NCBI RefSeq assembly: GCF_024006985.1
Contig: NZ_JAMXIB010000004.1
Location: forward strand, 1-64,000
Length of the DNA: 64,000 nucleotides
Direction of reading: 5' to 3'
Source: Robiginitalea marina
GTDB lineage: Bacteria > Bacteroidota > Bacteroidia > Flavobacteriales > Flavobacteriaceae
Part shown: positions 41,557 to 50,304 of the stretch, piece by piece
Numbering within the stretch: the stretch's first letter is position 1
Layout of the letters: every line of letters begins with the position of its first letter
Notes under the pieces: model-generated
What the model was told of the DNA's origin: nothing
What the model saw: only the letters and a program-made list of their open reading frames with translations
The model's database searches: none
Translations under genes and position numbers: made by a program

Positions 41557-42528
41557 ATGAAAAAGAACCCGAAAGTCGAAATGGGCAACCAGGCCCACAG
41601 GGAAATCCCCGGAAACCCTTCCACAGCCACCAGTAGCCGGCGAAAGCTCAACGACCGTTCCGAAAGGAAAAGCCTGCGGTTACTTGGGGAAACCGACTGG
41701 GACCACTGGACCAGGGAGGGGTATGTGGTGGTGCGCCGGGCAATTTCCACGGAACAGGCCGAAAGGACCGCTGCCCTGCTCTGGGAATTTGAAGAGAAGG
41801 ACCCCCAGGACCCGGGAACCTGGTACACCCCGCCCCGTTCGCAAATGCAGATGAAGGAACTTGTGGGCACCGGCATGGTGGAGGTCTACAACCACCAGCT
41901 GCTTTGGGAAAACCGTCAGGAACCCCGCATCTATGACGCTTTTGTGGACATCTGGGGCACCGAAGCCCTTTGGGTGACGATCGACCGGGCCAACCTGAAT
42001 TTCCCCTCCCGCCCCGGTTTTGAACAAAAGGGGTTTATCCATTGGGACTACGACCCGGAAACCCGCCCCCAAAACGTGCAGGGCGTCCTGGCCCTTTCGG
42101 ACCAGACGGACGAGCAGATGGGAGGGTTCCAGTGCATCCCCTGGCTCTATCGGCATTACGACGACTGGAAGAAAACCCAACCTGAAGGCCGGGACCCTTT
42201 CCAGCCCGATATCACCGGCCTGGAAGACAAGTTGGTCAAGGTAAAGCTGGAGGCCGGCGACCTGCTTATTTTCAACAGCCTGCTGCCGCATGGCATCCGG
42301 CCCAACCGCTCCGAAAACAAGGTGCGCATTGCGCAGTACATTTCCATGATGCCCGCCGAGCCCGAAAACGAAGCCCTGCGGCAATGGCGCATCCATTCCT
42401 GGAAGCACCGGGTCGCCCCCGAGGGATACGCCTTTCCGGGGGACCCCCGCAACTGGGAACAAACCCGGTACGGCCGGGCCCGCCTCTCGGCCCTTGGCAA
42501 AAAATTGCTGGGCCTGGACCCCTGGTAG
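41557..42528 (+). CDS. Phytanoyl-CoA dioxygenase (PhyH)-family protein
   Basis: The 323-residue protein resembles Fe(II)/2-oxoglutarate oxygenases of the PhyH family. The iron-binding HxD lies in FIHWDYDPETRP and the distal His in SLLPHGIRPNRSENK, with the following Arg suited to bind 2-oxoglutarate. The first 40 residues are basic and poorly conserved-looking, so the start may be further in. No biosynthetic cluster surrounds it and the substrate is unknown. It converges on the GH97 gene with three bases between. Confidence 0.8.
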   Translation: MKKNPKVEMGNQAHREIPGNPSTATSSRRKLNDRSERKSLRLLGETDWDHWTREGYVVVRRAISTEQAERTAALLWEFEEKDPQDPGTWYTPPRSQMQMKELVGTGMVEVYNHQLLWENRQEPRIYDAFVDIWGTEALWVTIDRANLNFPSRPGFEQKGFIHWDYDPETRPQNVQGVLALSDQTDEQMGGFQCIPWLYRHYDDWKKTQPEGRDPFQPDITGLEDKLVKVKLEAGDLLIFNSLLPHGIRPNRSENKVRIAQYISMMPAEPENEALRQWRIHSWKHRVAPEGYAFPGDPRNWEQTRYGRARLSALGKKLLGLDPW

Positions 42529-42531
42529 GGC

Positions 42532-44655
42532 CTATTGTTTTATAAGGCTGATCGCCAGCCCCCCCCCGGCGGCCAGCCGGAAGGTTCGGCGCGACCCATG
42601 GTCGATCGCCGCTTCTTCGATCTCAATGGCTGTCGGGTTATCGCGGTAGTGGGCCTCAGCATGGTCCCTGTAGAAGGTGGCTTTATAGGAACTGCCTTCC
42701 GGCAAAAAGCTGAAGTCAATTTCCACTTCCCTCGGGGTTTCATCCGTAATGGCGCCAACAAACCAGTTGCCTGTTTCCCGCTCCTCCCGGGCAATGGAAA
42801 CAAAATCGCCCACTTCGCCGTCCAGGACCCGGGTTTGTTCCCAATCTACCCCCACCTCCCGGATAAACTGAAAAGCGGGGTTCCCCTCGTAATTTTCAGG
42901 GAGGTCGCACGCCATCTGGATCGGGCTGTAGATGACCACGTAAAGCGCCAGTTGTTGCGCCAGGGTCGTGTTGACCTGGCTTTCAGGCTTTTGTTTAAGG
43001 CCGATGTCAAACACCCCCGGGGTGAAGTCGATGGGGCCTGCCAGCATGCGGGTAAAGGCCACGATGGGGAGGTGTTCCGGAGGGTTTCCGCCTTCCACGG
43101 ACCAGGCATTGAACTCCTGCCCGCGCAACCCCTCCCGCGAAATCGCATTCGGGTAGGTCCGCCTCAGCCCGGTAGCCTTAATCGGTTCATGGGCATTGAT
43201 GGCCACCTGGTAATCCGCTGCGGTTTCCAGTACCTTGCGGTAATGGTTAACCATCCACTGGCCGTGGTGGTATTCCCCCTTTGGGATGATTTTCCCCACA
43301 TACCCGGTCTTTACGGAATGGATCCCCAGGCCCTGCATAAGGGCGTACGCCGTATCCAGTTGTTGTTCGTAGGTCCTGGGGGCTGCCGAGGTTTCGTGGT
43401 GCATGATGAGCTCCACCCCCTTTTCGCGGCCATAGGCCGCAAGGGCTTCAAGGTCGTAGTCGGGATAGGGAGTAACAAAGTCAAAAACCCCTTCCCGGTC
43501 CTCAAAGCCGATCCAGCGCTCCCATCCGGTGTTCCAGCCTTCCACCAGCACCCCTTTGATATTGTTGGCAGCTGCAAAATCGATATAGCGTTTAGTGTTT
43601 TCCGTGGTGGCCCCGTGCTTTCCGTGAGCCATTCCGGTGTCTACCCAGCGCCCCTGTTCATCCAGGGTCATGCCGTAGTCCCAGGTAGCGATCCCCAGGT
43701 GCATTTCCCACCAGATCCCGACGTACTTCATCGGTTTGAACCAGGAAACGTCCCCCAGCTTGTTCGGTTCGTTCAGGTTCTCGATCAACCGGGATTCGAT
43801 CAGCCCGCCCGCCCGGTCCGAAATCTGCAGGGTCCGCCATGGGGTTTGGAAGGGCAGGGCCCGTTTGACCTTGTGGTTGAAGCGGTCCGACCCCACCAGC
43901 CCGCTGCTGAGTTTCAGGGTGGCCGTATCCACTTTAAGGGTCATCCCGGCGTAGTCGGTCAGGTCGGCCTCGTGGAAACTCAGGTGCACCCCGTCTTCAG
44001 TGCGGAGGGTAAAGGGGGTGTTCACGGCATTTTCCGGGATATAGGTCGATGCCAGGTTCGGGTGGTCCCGTTTGGAAATCGCATCGATCTCAGAGACGCG
44101 CGTGGTATTGTAAAGGTGTTCGTAAATGTCCCAGTCCCCGGGGATCCACCAGCTCATATGGTCTCCCGTCAGCTGGAATTCGGTGTGTTCCTCCGAGATG
44201 ACCAGGGTATCGGCCCCGGCCTGTTCCGGAAATTCATAGCGGAACGCCACCCCGTCCTCATAGGCCCGGAAATGGAGAATGAGCGACCTCCCCGGTGCCT
44301 GCTCTTCCTCGAGCACGACCCTGGCAGCATTGTAATGGTTCCTGACTGTGCGCTGTTCCCCCCAGGGCATTTCCCAGGTCTCATCCTGAGCAAACGAGGT
44401 GCTTTCCTTCCACTGCATCCCCGACAGGAGTGCCGGTTGGTCCCTGAACTCGAAACCAAGCCCGGAACTGTCGATTACCATCTTCCCGTTTCGGGATACC
44501 TGGTACCCGGGCCTGCCTGTGGCATCGAGGTAAATGTTGATTTCATGTGTTCCCTCCGGGGATTTCAGGGTCATGGATTCCTTTGGGGGGCTCTGGCATC
44601 CCATGATGCCAAGGGAGACGGCGGCGAGCCATCCCATTGCTGAATTTCGGGTCAT
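42532..44655 (-). CDS. GH97 alpha-glycosidase lipoprotein (SusB-like)
   Basis: From ATG 44655 the protein has 707 residues. It starts with a signal peptide and lipobox (LGIMGC, Cys20), so it is anchored outside the cytoplasm. The N-terminal beta-sandwich and the (beta/alpha)8 domain of GH97 are recognisable (ILVEGWN-like GVLVEGWNTGWERW, ELIMHHETSAAPRT, AINAHEPIKATG, EFNAWSVEGGN). The HHET and NAHE glutamates, with a Gly instead of an Asp after VKT, suggest the inverting SusB-type mechanism acting on alpha-glucans. No SusC/SusD pair is nearby. A reading extended to 44907 would lack a signal peptide. Confidence 0.88.
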   Translation of the reverse strand: MTRNSAMGWLAAVSLGIMGCQSPPKESMTLKSPEGTHEINIYLDATGRPGYQVSRNGKMVIDSSGLGFEFRDQPALLSGMQWKESTSFAQDETWEMPWGEQRTVRNHYNAARVVLEEEQAPGRSLILHFRAYEDGVAFRYEFPEQAGADTLVISEEHTEFQLTGDHMSWWIPGDWDIYEHLYNTTRVSEIDAISKRDHPNLASTYIPENAVNTPFTLRTEDGVHLSFHEADLTDYAGMTLKVDTATLKLSSGLVGSDRFNHKVKRALPFQTPWRTLQISDRAGGLIESRLIENLNEPNKLGDVSWFKPMKYVGIWWEMHLGIATWDYGMTLDEQGRWVDTGMAHGKHGATTENTKRYIDFAAANNIKGVLVEGWNTGWERWIGFEDREGVFDFVTPYPDYDLEALAAYGREKGVELIMHHETSAAPRTYEQQLDTAYALMQGLGIHSVKTGYVGKIIPKGEYHHGQWMVNHYRKVLETAADYQVAINAHEPIKATGLRRTYPNAISREGLRGQEFNAWSVEGGNPPEHLPIVAFTRMLAGPIDFTPGVFDIGLKQKPESQVNTTLAQQLALYVVIYSPIQMACDLPENYEGNPAFQFIREVGVDWEQTRVLDGEVGDFVSIAREERETGNWFVGAITDETPREVEIDFSFLPEGSSYKATFYRDHAEAHYRDNPTAIEIEEAAIDHGSRRTFRLAAGGGLAISLIKQ

Positions 44656-44757
44656 AGGGTAAGTACTTGTTAGCCTCCCCGGACACCGACCTGTAGCGTT
44701 CAGATGGAGAAAACACGCTCCAGGGGAGCCTGCTGTATCCGGGAATCTGGTGAAGCC

Positions 44758-44765
44758 TAAAGATA
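44758..44765 (-). promoter_or_regulatory. -7 promoter element TATCTTTA upstream of the GH97 gene
   Basis: This is one mismatch from consensus and implies a leader of about 100 bases. The wider string CTTATCTTTAGG resembles those before the cytochrome c and dioxygenase genes. Confidence 0.35.
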
Positions 44766-44791
44766 AGAAAAATACCGGGTGGAATCGCGGT

Positions 44792-45379
44792 TTATATACT
44801 GTTTCCCGGTGCTTCGGCCCCGCGAAAAGGAAATTCCCGGAAGGGCTCCCAGGACTTTCCGCTGTGTTGTAGCAAAAACAGGCTGCGAACCCGGAAGGAG
44901 GCTTCAAACCCCCTTGCCTGGAATTCGGGCCAGGCCTTCAGGAAGGCGGTTTCGCTGAGGTCGCGGGTGGCAATGGTGACATGCGGGTGGATTTCCCGGG
45001 TGGTGGTTTCTTCGGCCAGCCCGGCCTCTTCGAGCAGTATCGTCCTGAGTCGCGCATGCAGGCCGATAATAGGCTCATGGTCCAGGACCCTGATGAAAAT
45101 TACCCTTGGGGGGAAGGCGTCGAAGCCCGACAGCTGTATTTCGAAGCCCGGTTCCCGCCTGGCAAAAACCTCCAGGTGCCGGACCAGGCCGGCGCGCTCA
45201 GAACTGCTGGCGCGAAAAGGCATCTGCAGGGTCAGGTGGGCCGGTGATTTCAGGGCATGGGCCGCCCCGAACCGCAACCGCATTTCCTCTTTGAGGGCCC
45301 TGATCCGCTCCCGAAGGGGGGCCTCGGGCAGCAGCGCAATCAGCAGCAGGGCATCATGGGTTGGGTTTTTCATGGCCAT
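44792..45379 (-). CDS. 2H phosphoesterase (2'-5' RNA ligase/LigT-like)
   Basis: The 195-residue protein has the two HxTx motifs of the 2H superfamily: HLTLQMPF (about residue 48) and HPHVTIAT (about 134). Members open cyclic phosphates or nucleotides, and the true substrate varies. It follows the cytochrome c gene across a strong terminator, so it should have its own promoter, which I cannot pinpoint. Confidence 0.87.
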   Translation of the reverse strand: MAMKNPTHDALLLIALLPEAPLRERIRALKEEMRLRFGAAHALKSPAHLTLQMPFRASSSERAGLVRHLEVFARREPGFEIQLSGFDAFPPRVIFIRVLDHEPIIGLHARLRTILLEEAGLAEETTTREIHPHVTIATRDLSETAFLKAWPEFQARGFEASFRVRSLFLLQHSGKSWEPFREFPFRGAEAPGNSI

Positions 45380-45390
45380 TACAACAGGGC

Positions 45391-45428
45391 AAAAAAAAGC
45401 TGCGAACCGAATGGGGTGTCGCAGCCTT
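45391..45428 (-). terminator. Rho-independent terminator of the cytochrome c gene
   Basis: On the minus strand GCTGCGA pairs with TCGCAGC around a 13-base loop and runs into eight T, starting 21 bases after the cytochrome c stop. Confidence 0.85.
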
Positions 45429-45449
45429 GGATAGGATCAGGGAAGCGCG

Positions 45450-45932
45450 TTACAGGGTCCTCAGGTATTCGGCTACAGCCCGGGCCTCTTCCTCGCTTAA
45501 ATTCTGGTTGGTCATCAGGGCATTGTTATACTCCTTCAGCAAGGCCTTTGCAATGGGATCTTCCCTAAGCATGCCATCGGGGTTCAGGATCATGTTCATC
45601 ACCCATTCGGGGCTGCGCCTTTCGAACACCCCGGTAAGGTCAGGTCCGATAAACCGCTGCCCGGCCATATGGCAGGCCGTACAAAGCATTTTGTATTTTG
45701 CCTCGCCTTGTTTTGCCAGTTCCGGATCGATCTGGTCGGGAAAGGACACCGATTTTACGGGTCCGACACCTTTATTGCTAAGGTCCACGGGAACGCCCTG
45801 GGAAGCGGTTTCCGCCGCAGGCGACTCTTTTTTGGTACGGCTCATTTCGAAGCCTTCTTTTTTCTCTTCCTTTTTCTCCCCGCAGCTCAGGGCAAGCGCA
45901 GCGCAGAGGAACATTGGGATGATCTTTTTCAT
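45450..45932 (-). CDS. Lipoprotein cytochrome c, single heme
   Basis: The 160-residue protein has a signal peptide with lipobox (ALALSC, Cys17), a charged linker rich in Lys and Glu, and one c-type heme site CTACH (about 85-89). It would be anchored in a membrane facing the periplasm as an electron carrier. Its partner is not visible nearby. Confidence 0.9.
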   Translation of the reverse strand: MKKIIPMFLCAALALSCGEKKEEKKEGFEMSRTKKESPAAETASQGVPVDLSNKGVGPVKSVSFPDQIDPELAKQGEAKYKMLCTACHMAGQRFIGPDLTGVFERRSPEWVMNMILNPDGMLREDPIAKALLKEYNNALMTNQNLSEEEARAVAEYLRTL

Positions 45933-45956
45933 GAGGATACAATCTGGATTAGGGCC

Positions 45957-45964
45957 CTAAGATA
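45957..45964 (-). promoter_or_regulatory. -7-like element TATCTTAG for the cytochrome c gene
   Basis: This has two mismatches from TAnnTTTG but sits in a context (CTTATCTTAGGG) shared with other genes of the window, 24 bases before the ATG. Confidence 0.3.
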
Positions 45965-45976
45965 AGAAAACGCGTG

Positions 45977-46939
45977 CTATTGGTGCGCCTCAAAAAATTT
46001 GAGGCTCCGGGTTTCATAATAATAGGGTTTTCCGGCAGACACAAATCCAACATGCCCGCCGTGGTCGGGCATTTCCAGGTAAAGGAAAGGGTGCTCGCGG
46101 CTTTCTTCCACCGGGAAACACTGCGGCCCCAGGAAGGAATCGTTTCTGGCATTGATCAGCAGGGTGGGGATCGCGATCCCTTTCAGGAATTGCCGGCTGC
46201 TGCACCGGGTGTAGTAGTCCAGGGCGTCGCGGAACCCGTGGGCCCGGCTGGTATACAAGTCGTCGAAGTCCTTCAGGCTTTTTACCTGAGACAACAGGGT
46301 ATCGGTGATTTCCCGGGGGAACCGTTGCTGCTTGTCCCTGAGCTTTTCCCTGAGGTTGGTAAGGAATCGCCGGGCATATATCCGGTTTTTCGGGCCGCTC
46401 AGTTGCAGCAGGGAATCGTGTAAATCGCAGGGGACTGAAATGGCTGCTGCCCCCCTGATTCCCGGATAGGAAAGCGGTTTTTCCCCAAGGTATTTCAGGA
46501 TCAGGTTGCCCCCTAGGCTGAACCCCATCAGGTAGGTTTTAGGGTAATCGCGGGTGGCCATCAGGTGTTGTAATACCGCCTCGAGGTCCTCTGTGGCCCC
46601 GGAATGGTAAGACCTGAATTTCAGGTTGGGCTCCCCGCTGCAGCCCCTCAGGTTCACGGCACAGACGTCAAAGCCCCCCTGGCTGAAGTGCCTGGCGCTA
46701 CCCAGCATATAGGGCCTTTGTGCGTTGCCTTCCAGTCCGTGCAGGAGCACGACCAGCCGCGAGGCCGCTTTCGGGGAATAGGTCCAGTCCAGGTCGAGGA
46801 AATCGCCATCGGGCAGGCTAATGCGCTCCCGCTCCTGTTCAGGCAGGGCAACCTTTCTCAGGAGGGCGGCATAAATCGTGGCCACATGCCCGTTTCTGAA
46901 GAGTAAGGGGGGGGTGTATTCCGAAGGGACCAGGGGCAT
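45977..46939 (-). CDS. YheT-family alpha/beta hydrolase
   Basis: The 320-residue protein follows the YheT pattern: NGHVATIYAALLRK near the start, the nucleophile elbow LMGFSLGGN with its Ser (about 143), VNLRGCSGEPN and a late His in PDHGGHVGF. It is a predicted cytosolic esterase of unknown substrate. It lies 38 bases downstream of the nitronate monooxygenase-like gene and may share its transcript. Confidence 0.87.
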   Translation of the reverse strand: MPLVPSEYTPPLLFRNGHVATIYAALLRKVALPEQERERISLPDGDFLDLDWTYSPKAASRLVVLLHGLEGNAQRPYMLGSARHFSQGGFDVCAVNLRGCSGEPNLKFRSYHSGATEDLEAVLQHLMATRDYPKTYLMGFSLGGNLILKYLGEKPLSYPGIRGAAAISVPCDLHDSLLQLSGPKNRIYARRFLTNLREKLRDKQQRFPREITDTLLSQVKSLKDFDDLYTSRAHGFRDALDYYTRCSSRQFLKGIAIPTLLINARNDSFLGPQCFPVEESREHPFLYLEMPDHGGHVGFVSAGKPYYYETRSLKFFEAHQ

Positions 46940-46977
46940 GGATCGGCAGGCTTTTCAGGATTGATTTCGGCCGGGGA

Positions 46978-47949
46978 TCAGGTATAGCGTTCCAGGAGTG
47001 CAGCCTGTTCCCTGAGGGCCGCCAGGAACTCTTCCCTAAGCCGGTTGACCAGGGTTTCCACCGGCAGCACATCGGCGATTGAGGCAACCCCCTGCCCGGC
47101 GGACCAAATGGTTTTCCAGGCCTTGGCTTCGGTGTCGAGTTCCTTCCCGAAATCGATTTTGGTATCCCGTTTCAGGTCTTCCGGGGTCAGCCCGGCCGCC
47201 CGCAGGCTTGGCGCGAGGAAATTGGCATGTACCCCGGAAATGGCCGCGGTGTAGACGATGTCATTCGCCCCGGCTTCTATAATCATGTTGCGGTATTCCT
47301 CCGGGGCGGCACTTTCCGAGGTATTGATAAACCGGGTTCCCATATAGGCGAGGTCGGCCCCCATCTGCAGCGCTGCCGCCACATCACGGCCCGTGCTGAT
47401 GCAACCCGACAACAGCAGGGTCTTGTCGAAAATGCTCCTAACCTCCGAAATGAGGGTCATGGGGTTGAGGGTACCCGCGTGCCCGCCGGCCCCGGCAGCG
47501 ACCAGGATGAGCCCGTCAACGCCCGCTTCCGCGGCTTTTTCCGCATGCCGTTTCTTGATGATGTCGTGAAACACCAGCCCCCCGTAACTATGGACGGCGT
47601 CCACCACCTGGCTTACTGCCCCCAGGGAAGTAATAACCAGGGGGACCCTGTGTTTGACACAGAGCCGCAGGTCGGCTTCAAGCCTCGGGTTCGTGGGATG
47701 CACGATAAGGTTGACTCCGAACGGGGCGGCTTTTTTACCCGTCTCTTTTTCAAAGGTATCCAGGGCATGCCGGATTTCTATGAGCCAGGCCTCAAAGCCT
47801 TCGCTGCTGCGCTGGTTGAGGGCCGGGAAGGTGCCCACAATTCCGTTCTTGCAGCAGGCAATAACCAGTTCCGGATTGGAAATCAGGAACATTGGGGCTG
47901 CTACGATGGGAAGGGACAGGTCTTTGATAAAGGGTGCTTTGTCTGGCAT
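46978..47949 (-). CDS. Nitronate monooxygenase-like FMN protein
   Basis: The 323-residue TIM-barrel flavoprotein matches the NMO/2-nitropropane dioxygenase family (LPIVAAPMFLISNPEL, GVDGLILVAAGAGGHAGTLN, LLSGCISTGRDVAAALQMGADLAYMGTRF in part). Such proteins oxidise toxic alkyl nitronates, and some are instead NADH:quinone reductases. A TATTTTTA element at 47967-47974 lies 17 bases upstream. Confidence 0.87.
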   Translation of the reverse strand: MPDKAPFIKDLSLPIVAAPMFLISNPELVIACCKNGIVGTFPALNQRSSEGFEAWLIEIRHALDTFEKETGKKAAPFGVNLIVHPTNPRLEADLRLCVKHRVPLVITSLGAVSQVVDAVHSYGGLVFHDIIKKRHAEKAAEAGVDGLILVAAGAGGHAGTLNPMTLISEVRSIFDKTLLLSGCISTGRDVAAALQMGADLAYMGTRFINTSESAAPEEYRNMIIEAGANDIVYTAAISGVHANFLAPSLRAAGLTPEDLKRDTKIDFGKELDTEAKAWKTIWSAGQGVASIADVLPVETLVNRLREEFLAALREQAALLERYT

Positions 47950-47966
47950 AGGAGTGATATGAGGGT

Positions 47967-47974
47967 TAAAAATA
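47967..47974 (-). promoter_or_regulatory. -7 promoter element TATTTTTA
   Basis: This is one mismatch from TAnnTTTG, 17 bases before the ATG of the nitronate monooxygenase-like gene. Confidence 0.4.
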
Positions 47975-48034
47975 GGGATAATTTAAGGGGAAAAAAGCCC
48001 CCTGGGCAAATATCAGTCCAATTTTGATATCCTG

Positions 48035-48946
48035 TCAGCCCCCGGGCCGGGCGGGAAAGCCCCGCCTGGTCTGCCGGCTTACCAGGTATACCCCTGAGAG
48101 GACCAGGAGCGTGGCCAGCAATTTCATCGGGGTAAGCAGGTCCTTGCCGGTGAGAAGGGCAAAAAGGATGCCGATTACCGGCTGTCCGTAAATGAAGGCG
48201 CTTACCGTGGAAGCTTTCAGCTGGGTTAGGGCAAATACATTGAAAAGGTAGGTGAGGAAGGTGGTGCCGATGACGACGAAGGCCATGGCCCCCAGGCCGG
48301 AAGCCGGGATTGCCGACCAGTTGATTTCCCTGAATTCGCCTAACGTCAGGGGCAGGTTCATGAAAAAGGCCAGGGTGAAAAGCCATTTCATGAGGGTAAA
48401 GGGATGGTATTTTCCGATCAGTTTCTTGACCAGGATCAGGTAAAGCCCATAACTCGTGGCGTTCAGTATAAACAGGGAATTCCCCAGGGGGATGTTCGGG
48501 GCATTTGTGCTGGTATCCTCGCTCATGAAGATCAGGGCCAGCGCCCCTGCCAGACCCATTGCGATTCCGAGTACCTTTAGCCAGGTCATGCGCTCTCGGA
48601 TCAGGAAAACCGAAAGCAGGGCTACGATGATCGGGGTAATGGTCATCAACACGGCGCTGTTGATGGGGGTGGAAAGCTCCAGGCCCTTGAAAAAAGCCAG
48701 CATGTTGATAACCATGCCAAAAAGGGAACAAAGCAACAGGCGGCCCCAGTCGCGGTGTTCGATGTGTTCCCTGGGCCCGAAGGCGGCCAGGGCCCAGAAC
48801 AGCACGGAAGCCCCGCTAACCCTGAGGAAGATGAATCCGAAAGCCTGCACGTAATGGGGCATAACCCCCTTGGCTATGGTATGGTTCAGGCCGTAGATGG
48901 CAGTGGCCCCGATCGCAGCCAAAATGGCCAGTGTCCGTTTGGTCAA
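48035..48946 (-). CDS. EamA/DMT-family transporter
   Basis: The 303-residue protein has ten hydrophobic segments in two EamA repeats (first from about residue 5, second from about 155). The family exports or imports small metabolites, and the substrate cannot be read from sequence. Its start overlaps the stop of the ArsC/Spx-family gene by four bases, so the two are co-translated. Confidence 0.87.
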   Translation of the reverse strand: MTKRTLAILAAIGATAIYGLNHTIAKGVMPHYVQAFGFIFLRVSGASVLFWALAAFGPREHIEHRDWGRLLLCSLFGMVINMLAFFKGLELSTPINSAVLMTITPIIVALLSVFLIRERMTWLKVLGIAMGLAGALALIFMSEDTSTNAPNIPLGNSLFILNATSYGLYLILVKKLIGKYHPFTLMKWLFTLAFFMNLPLTLGEFREINWSAIPASGLGAMAFVVIGTTFLTYLFNVFALTQLKASTVSAFIYGQPVIGILFALLTGKDLLTPMKLLATLLVLSGVYLVSRQTRRGFPARPGG

Positions 48947-49296
48947 GAGTGCAGGGCTTCTTTGGCTGCTGCCACAGTTTTGGCCGCATTTCCCACAAAC
49001 AGTTGTTCCCCGGCGACCACAACCGGTCGTTTCAGGAAGGTATAGTGTTCCAGCAGCAAGTCGCGGTAATCGGTTTCCCCCAGGGTTTGGGCCCCAAGGT
49101 TGCGCTCCCGGTACAGGCGTGCCCTTTTGTTGAAAAGGGCTTCATAGCTGCCGGCCATCGCCTTTAGGGCTTCCAGTTCCCCACGGGTCAACGGGGCGGT
49201 TTTGATCTCCCGGAATTCCGTGTCTGCCGGGGGGTTCAGGGCTTCGATGATTCGCCTGCAGGTGTCGCAGGTGCTGAGGTGGTATATCTTTTTCAT
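48943..49296 (-). CDS. ArsC/Spx-family thioredoxin-fold protein
   Basis: The 117-residue protein has the redox motif CDTCRR (about 9-14) and ends with a stretch resembling the ArsC substrate region (LLEHYTFLKRPVVV). It could be an arsenate reductase or a Spx/YffB-like redox regulator. The coupled gene is an EamA transporter rather than a known arsenite pump, so arsenate resistance is not supported by context. Confidence 0.82.
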   Translation of the reverse strand: MKKIYHLSTCDTCRRIIEALNPPADTEFREIKTAPLTRGELEALKAMAGSYEALFNKRARLYRERNLGAQTLGETDYRDLLLEHYTFLKRPVVVAGEQLFVGNAAKTVAAAKEALHS

Positions 49297-49342
49297 GATG
49301 CCAGGGCTGGTCCTTAGGGCTCGGGAATCAGGAGCCCGGGTT

Positions 49343-49350
49343 CAAAATTA
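49343..49350 (-). promoter_or_regulatory. -7 promoter element TAATTTTG for the ArsC/EamA pair
   Basis: This is a perfect TAnnTTTG match, 46 bases upstream of the ATG at 49296. Confidence 0.5.
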
Positions 49351-49452
49351 CGGCTATTTTTGGGATAGGCAGCCGGCCGGCCCCGGATTCGGCCCCCACC
49401 CTGCGCCCTGGATAACCACGGCTTCAAAGGGAAGGTCAAAAAGGGGTACCCC

Positions 49453-50187
49453 TTAGTATTCCCCTTTAAGGAAGGGCCGGACCTCCTCCAGGGGGAGGGC
49501 CAGGACCAGGTCCCCGTCCGCATAGGAAGCCGCTTCATAGGGGTTGTAGTGGAGCACGAGGCCTTCAGGGGCAAACCCAATATTTTCGGGGAGCTCGAAG
49601 CGCCCGCCGGGAAACATAAATCCAGTGCTGTTGATCGGTTCGTTTTCGGGGATGTGGTATTGCTGCCGAAAGGCTTTTTCGGCAAAATTGCGAAAGGCGA
49701 GGGTGTCTGCAAAGAGTTGCGCAGCCTGGAGCTGCTCCCCGGTTTTCCTGTCGAAATTCAGCAGGCGGGTACCCTCGTACCCGTGGGCACCCCCGGTAAA
49801 AATGTACGACCGGATCTGCAGGGAAAGCACCTGGGGGCTTTCATAGCTTTTGAAGGCTTCCACCCGTGCCTCCCATCCCGAAAGTTCCTCGGGGAAATCT
49901 TCCTGCAGTTTCCTGTACCCCCCCTGGAAGGCGGAAATGGCCTCCCCGATATCGGTGGCGTCCCGCGCCTCATCATAGTCGAGCAAATCGATGATCTCCT
50001 CCCTGAGGGAAGTGTTTATCGCCGTGGCCAGGGCGCTCCTGCCACTGGCCTGGGGGATGGAGATATATACCACGGGGCAATCGGGACAGACTTCCCCACT
50101 GAATTCCCTGGTTTCCATGCGGAACGCGGTTTCCTCCACACAAGCGCCCAGGACGAGCAAAAGGATAACGTAAAGGCTTCTCTTCAT
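49453..50187 (-). CDS. DUF3298/DUF4163-type lipoprotein
   Basis: The 244-residue protein has a signal peptide with lipobox (LVLGAC, Cys16). The C-terminal half carries the DUF3298 hallmark TGGAHGYEGTRLLNFD and ends with a predicted acidic segment (LALPLEEVRPFL), a layout related to the RsiV/PdaC extracytoplasmic domains. The ligand is unknown. A perfect TACCTTTG element lies 19 bases upstream. Confidence 0.84.
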   Translation of the reverse strand: MKRSLYVILLLVLGACVEETAFRMETREFSGEVCPDCPVVYISIPQASGRSALATAINTSLREEIIDLLDYDEARDATDIGEAISAFQGGYRKLQEDFPEELSGWEARVEAFKSYESPQVLSLQIRSYIFTGGAHGYEGTRLLNFDRKTGEQLQAAQLFADTLAFRNFAEKAFRQQYHIPENEPINSTGFMFPGGRFELPENIGFAPEGLVLHYNPYEAASYADGDLVLALPLEEVRPFLKGEY

Positions 50188-50206
50188 GGAAGGTTAGTTC
50201 TTGGTC

Positions 50207-50214
50207 CAAAGGTA
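50207..50214 (-). promoter_or_regulatory. -7 promoter element TACCTTTG for the DUF3298 lipoprotein gene
   Basis: This is a perfect TAnnTTTG match on the minus strand, 19 bases before the ATG at 50187. Confidence 0.5.
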
Positions 50215-50255
50215 CTATAAAGGAGGTGATATGGGGTTCATTTTCCCGCGAAAGG

Positions 50256-50286
50256 TTGGAATGTGCCCCTATTCCGAATACCTTTG
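50256..50286 (+). promoter_or_regulatory. Complete promoter (TTG, 20-base spacer, TACCTTTG)
   Basis: A -33 TTG at 50256-50258 and a perfect -7 at 50279-50286 lie 18 bases before ATG 50305, which fixes the start of the PLP enzyme. Confidence 0.6.
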
Positions 50287-50304
50287 CCCAAACCGTTCCG
50301 AGGT

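Noticed and set aside
42535-44643. 702-codon open frame antisense to the GH97 gene
   Set aside because: The sense strand encodes a complete lipoprotein glycosidase. The antisense product is rich in Gly, Pro, His and Val with no recognisable domain.
48943-49296. Arsenate resistance operon
   Set aside because: The co-translated gene is a generic EamA transporter. There is no ArsR, ArsB/Acr3 or ArsA nearby.
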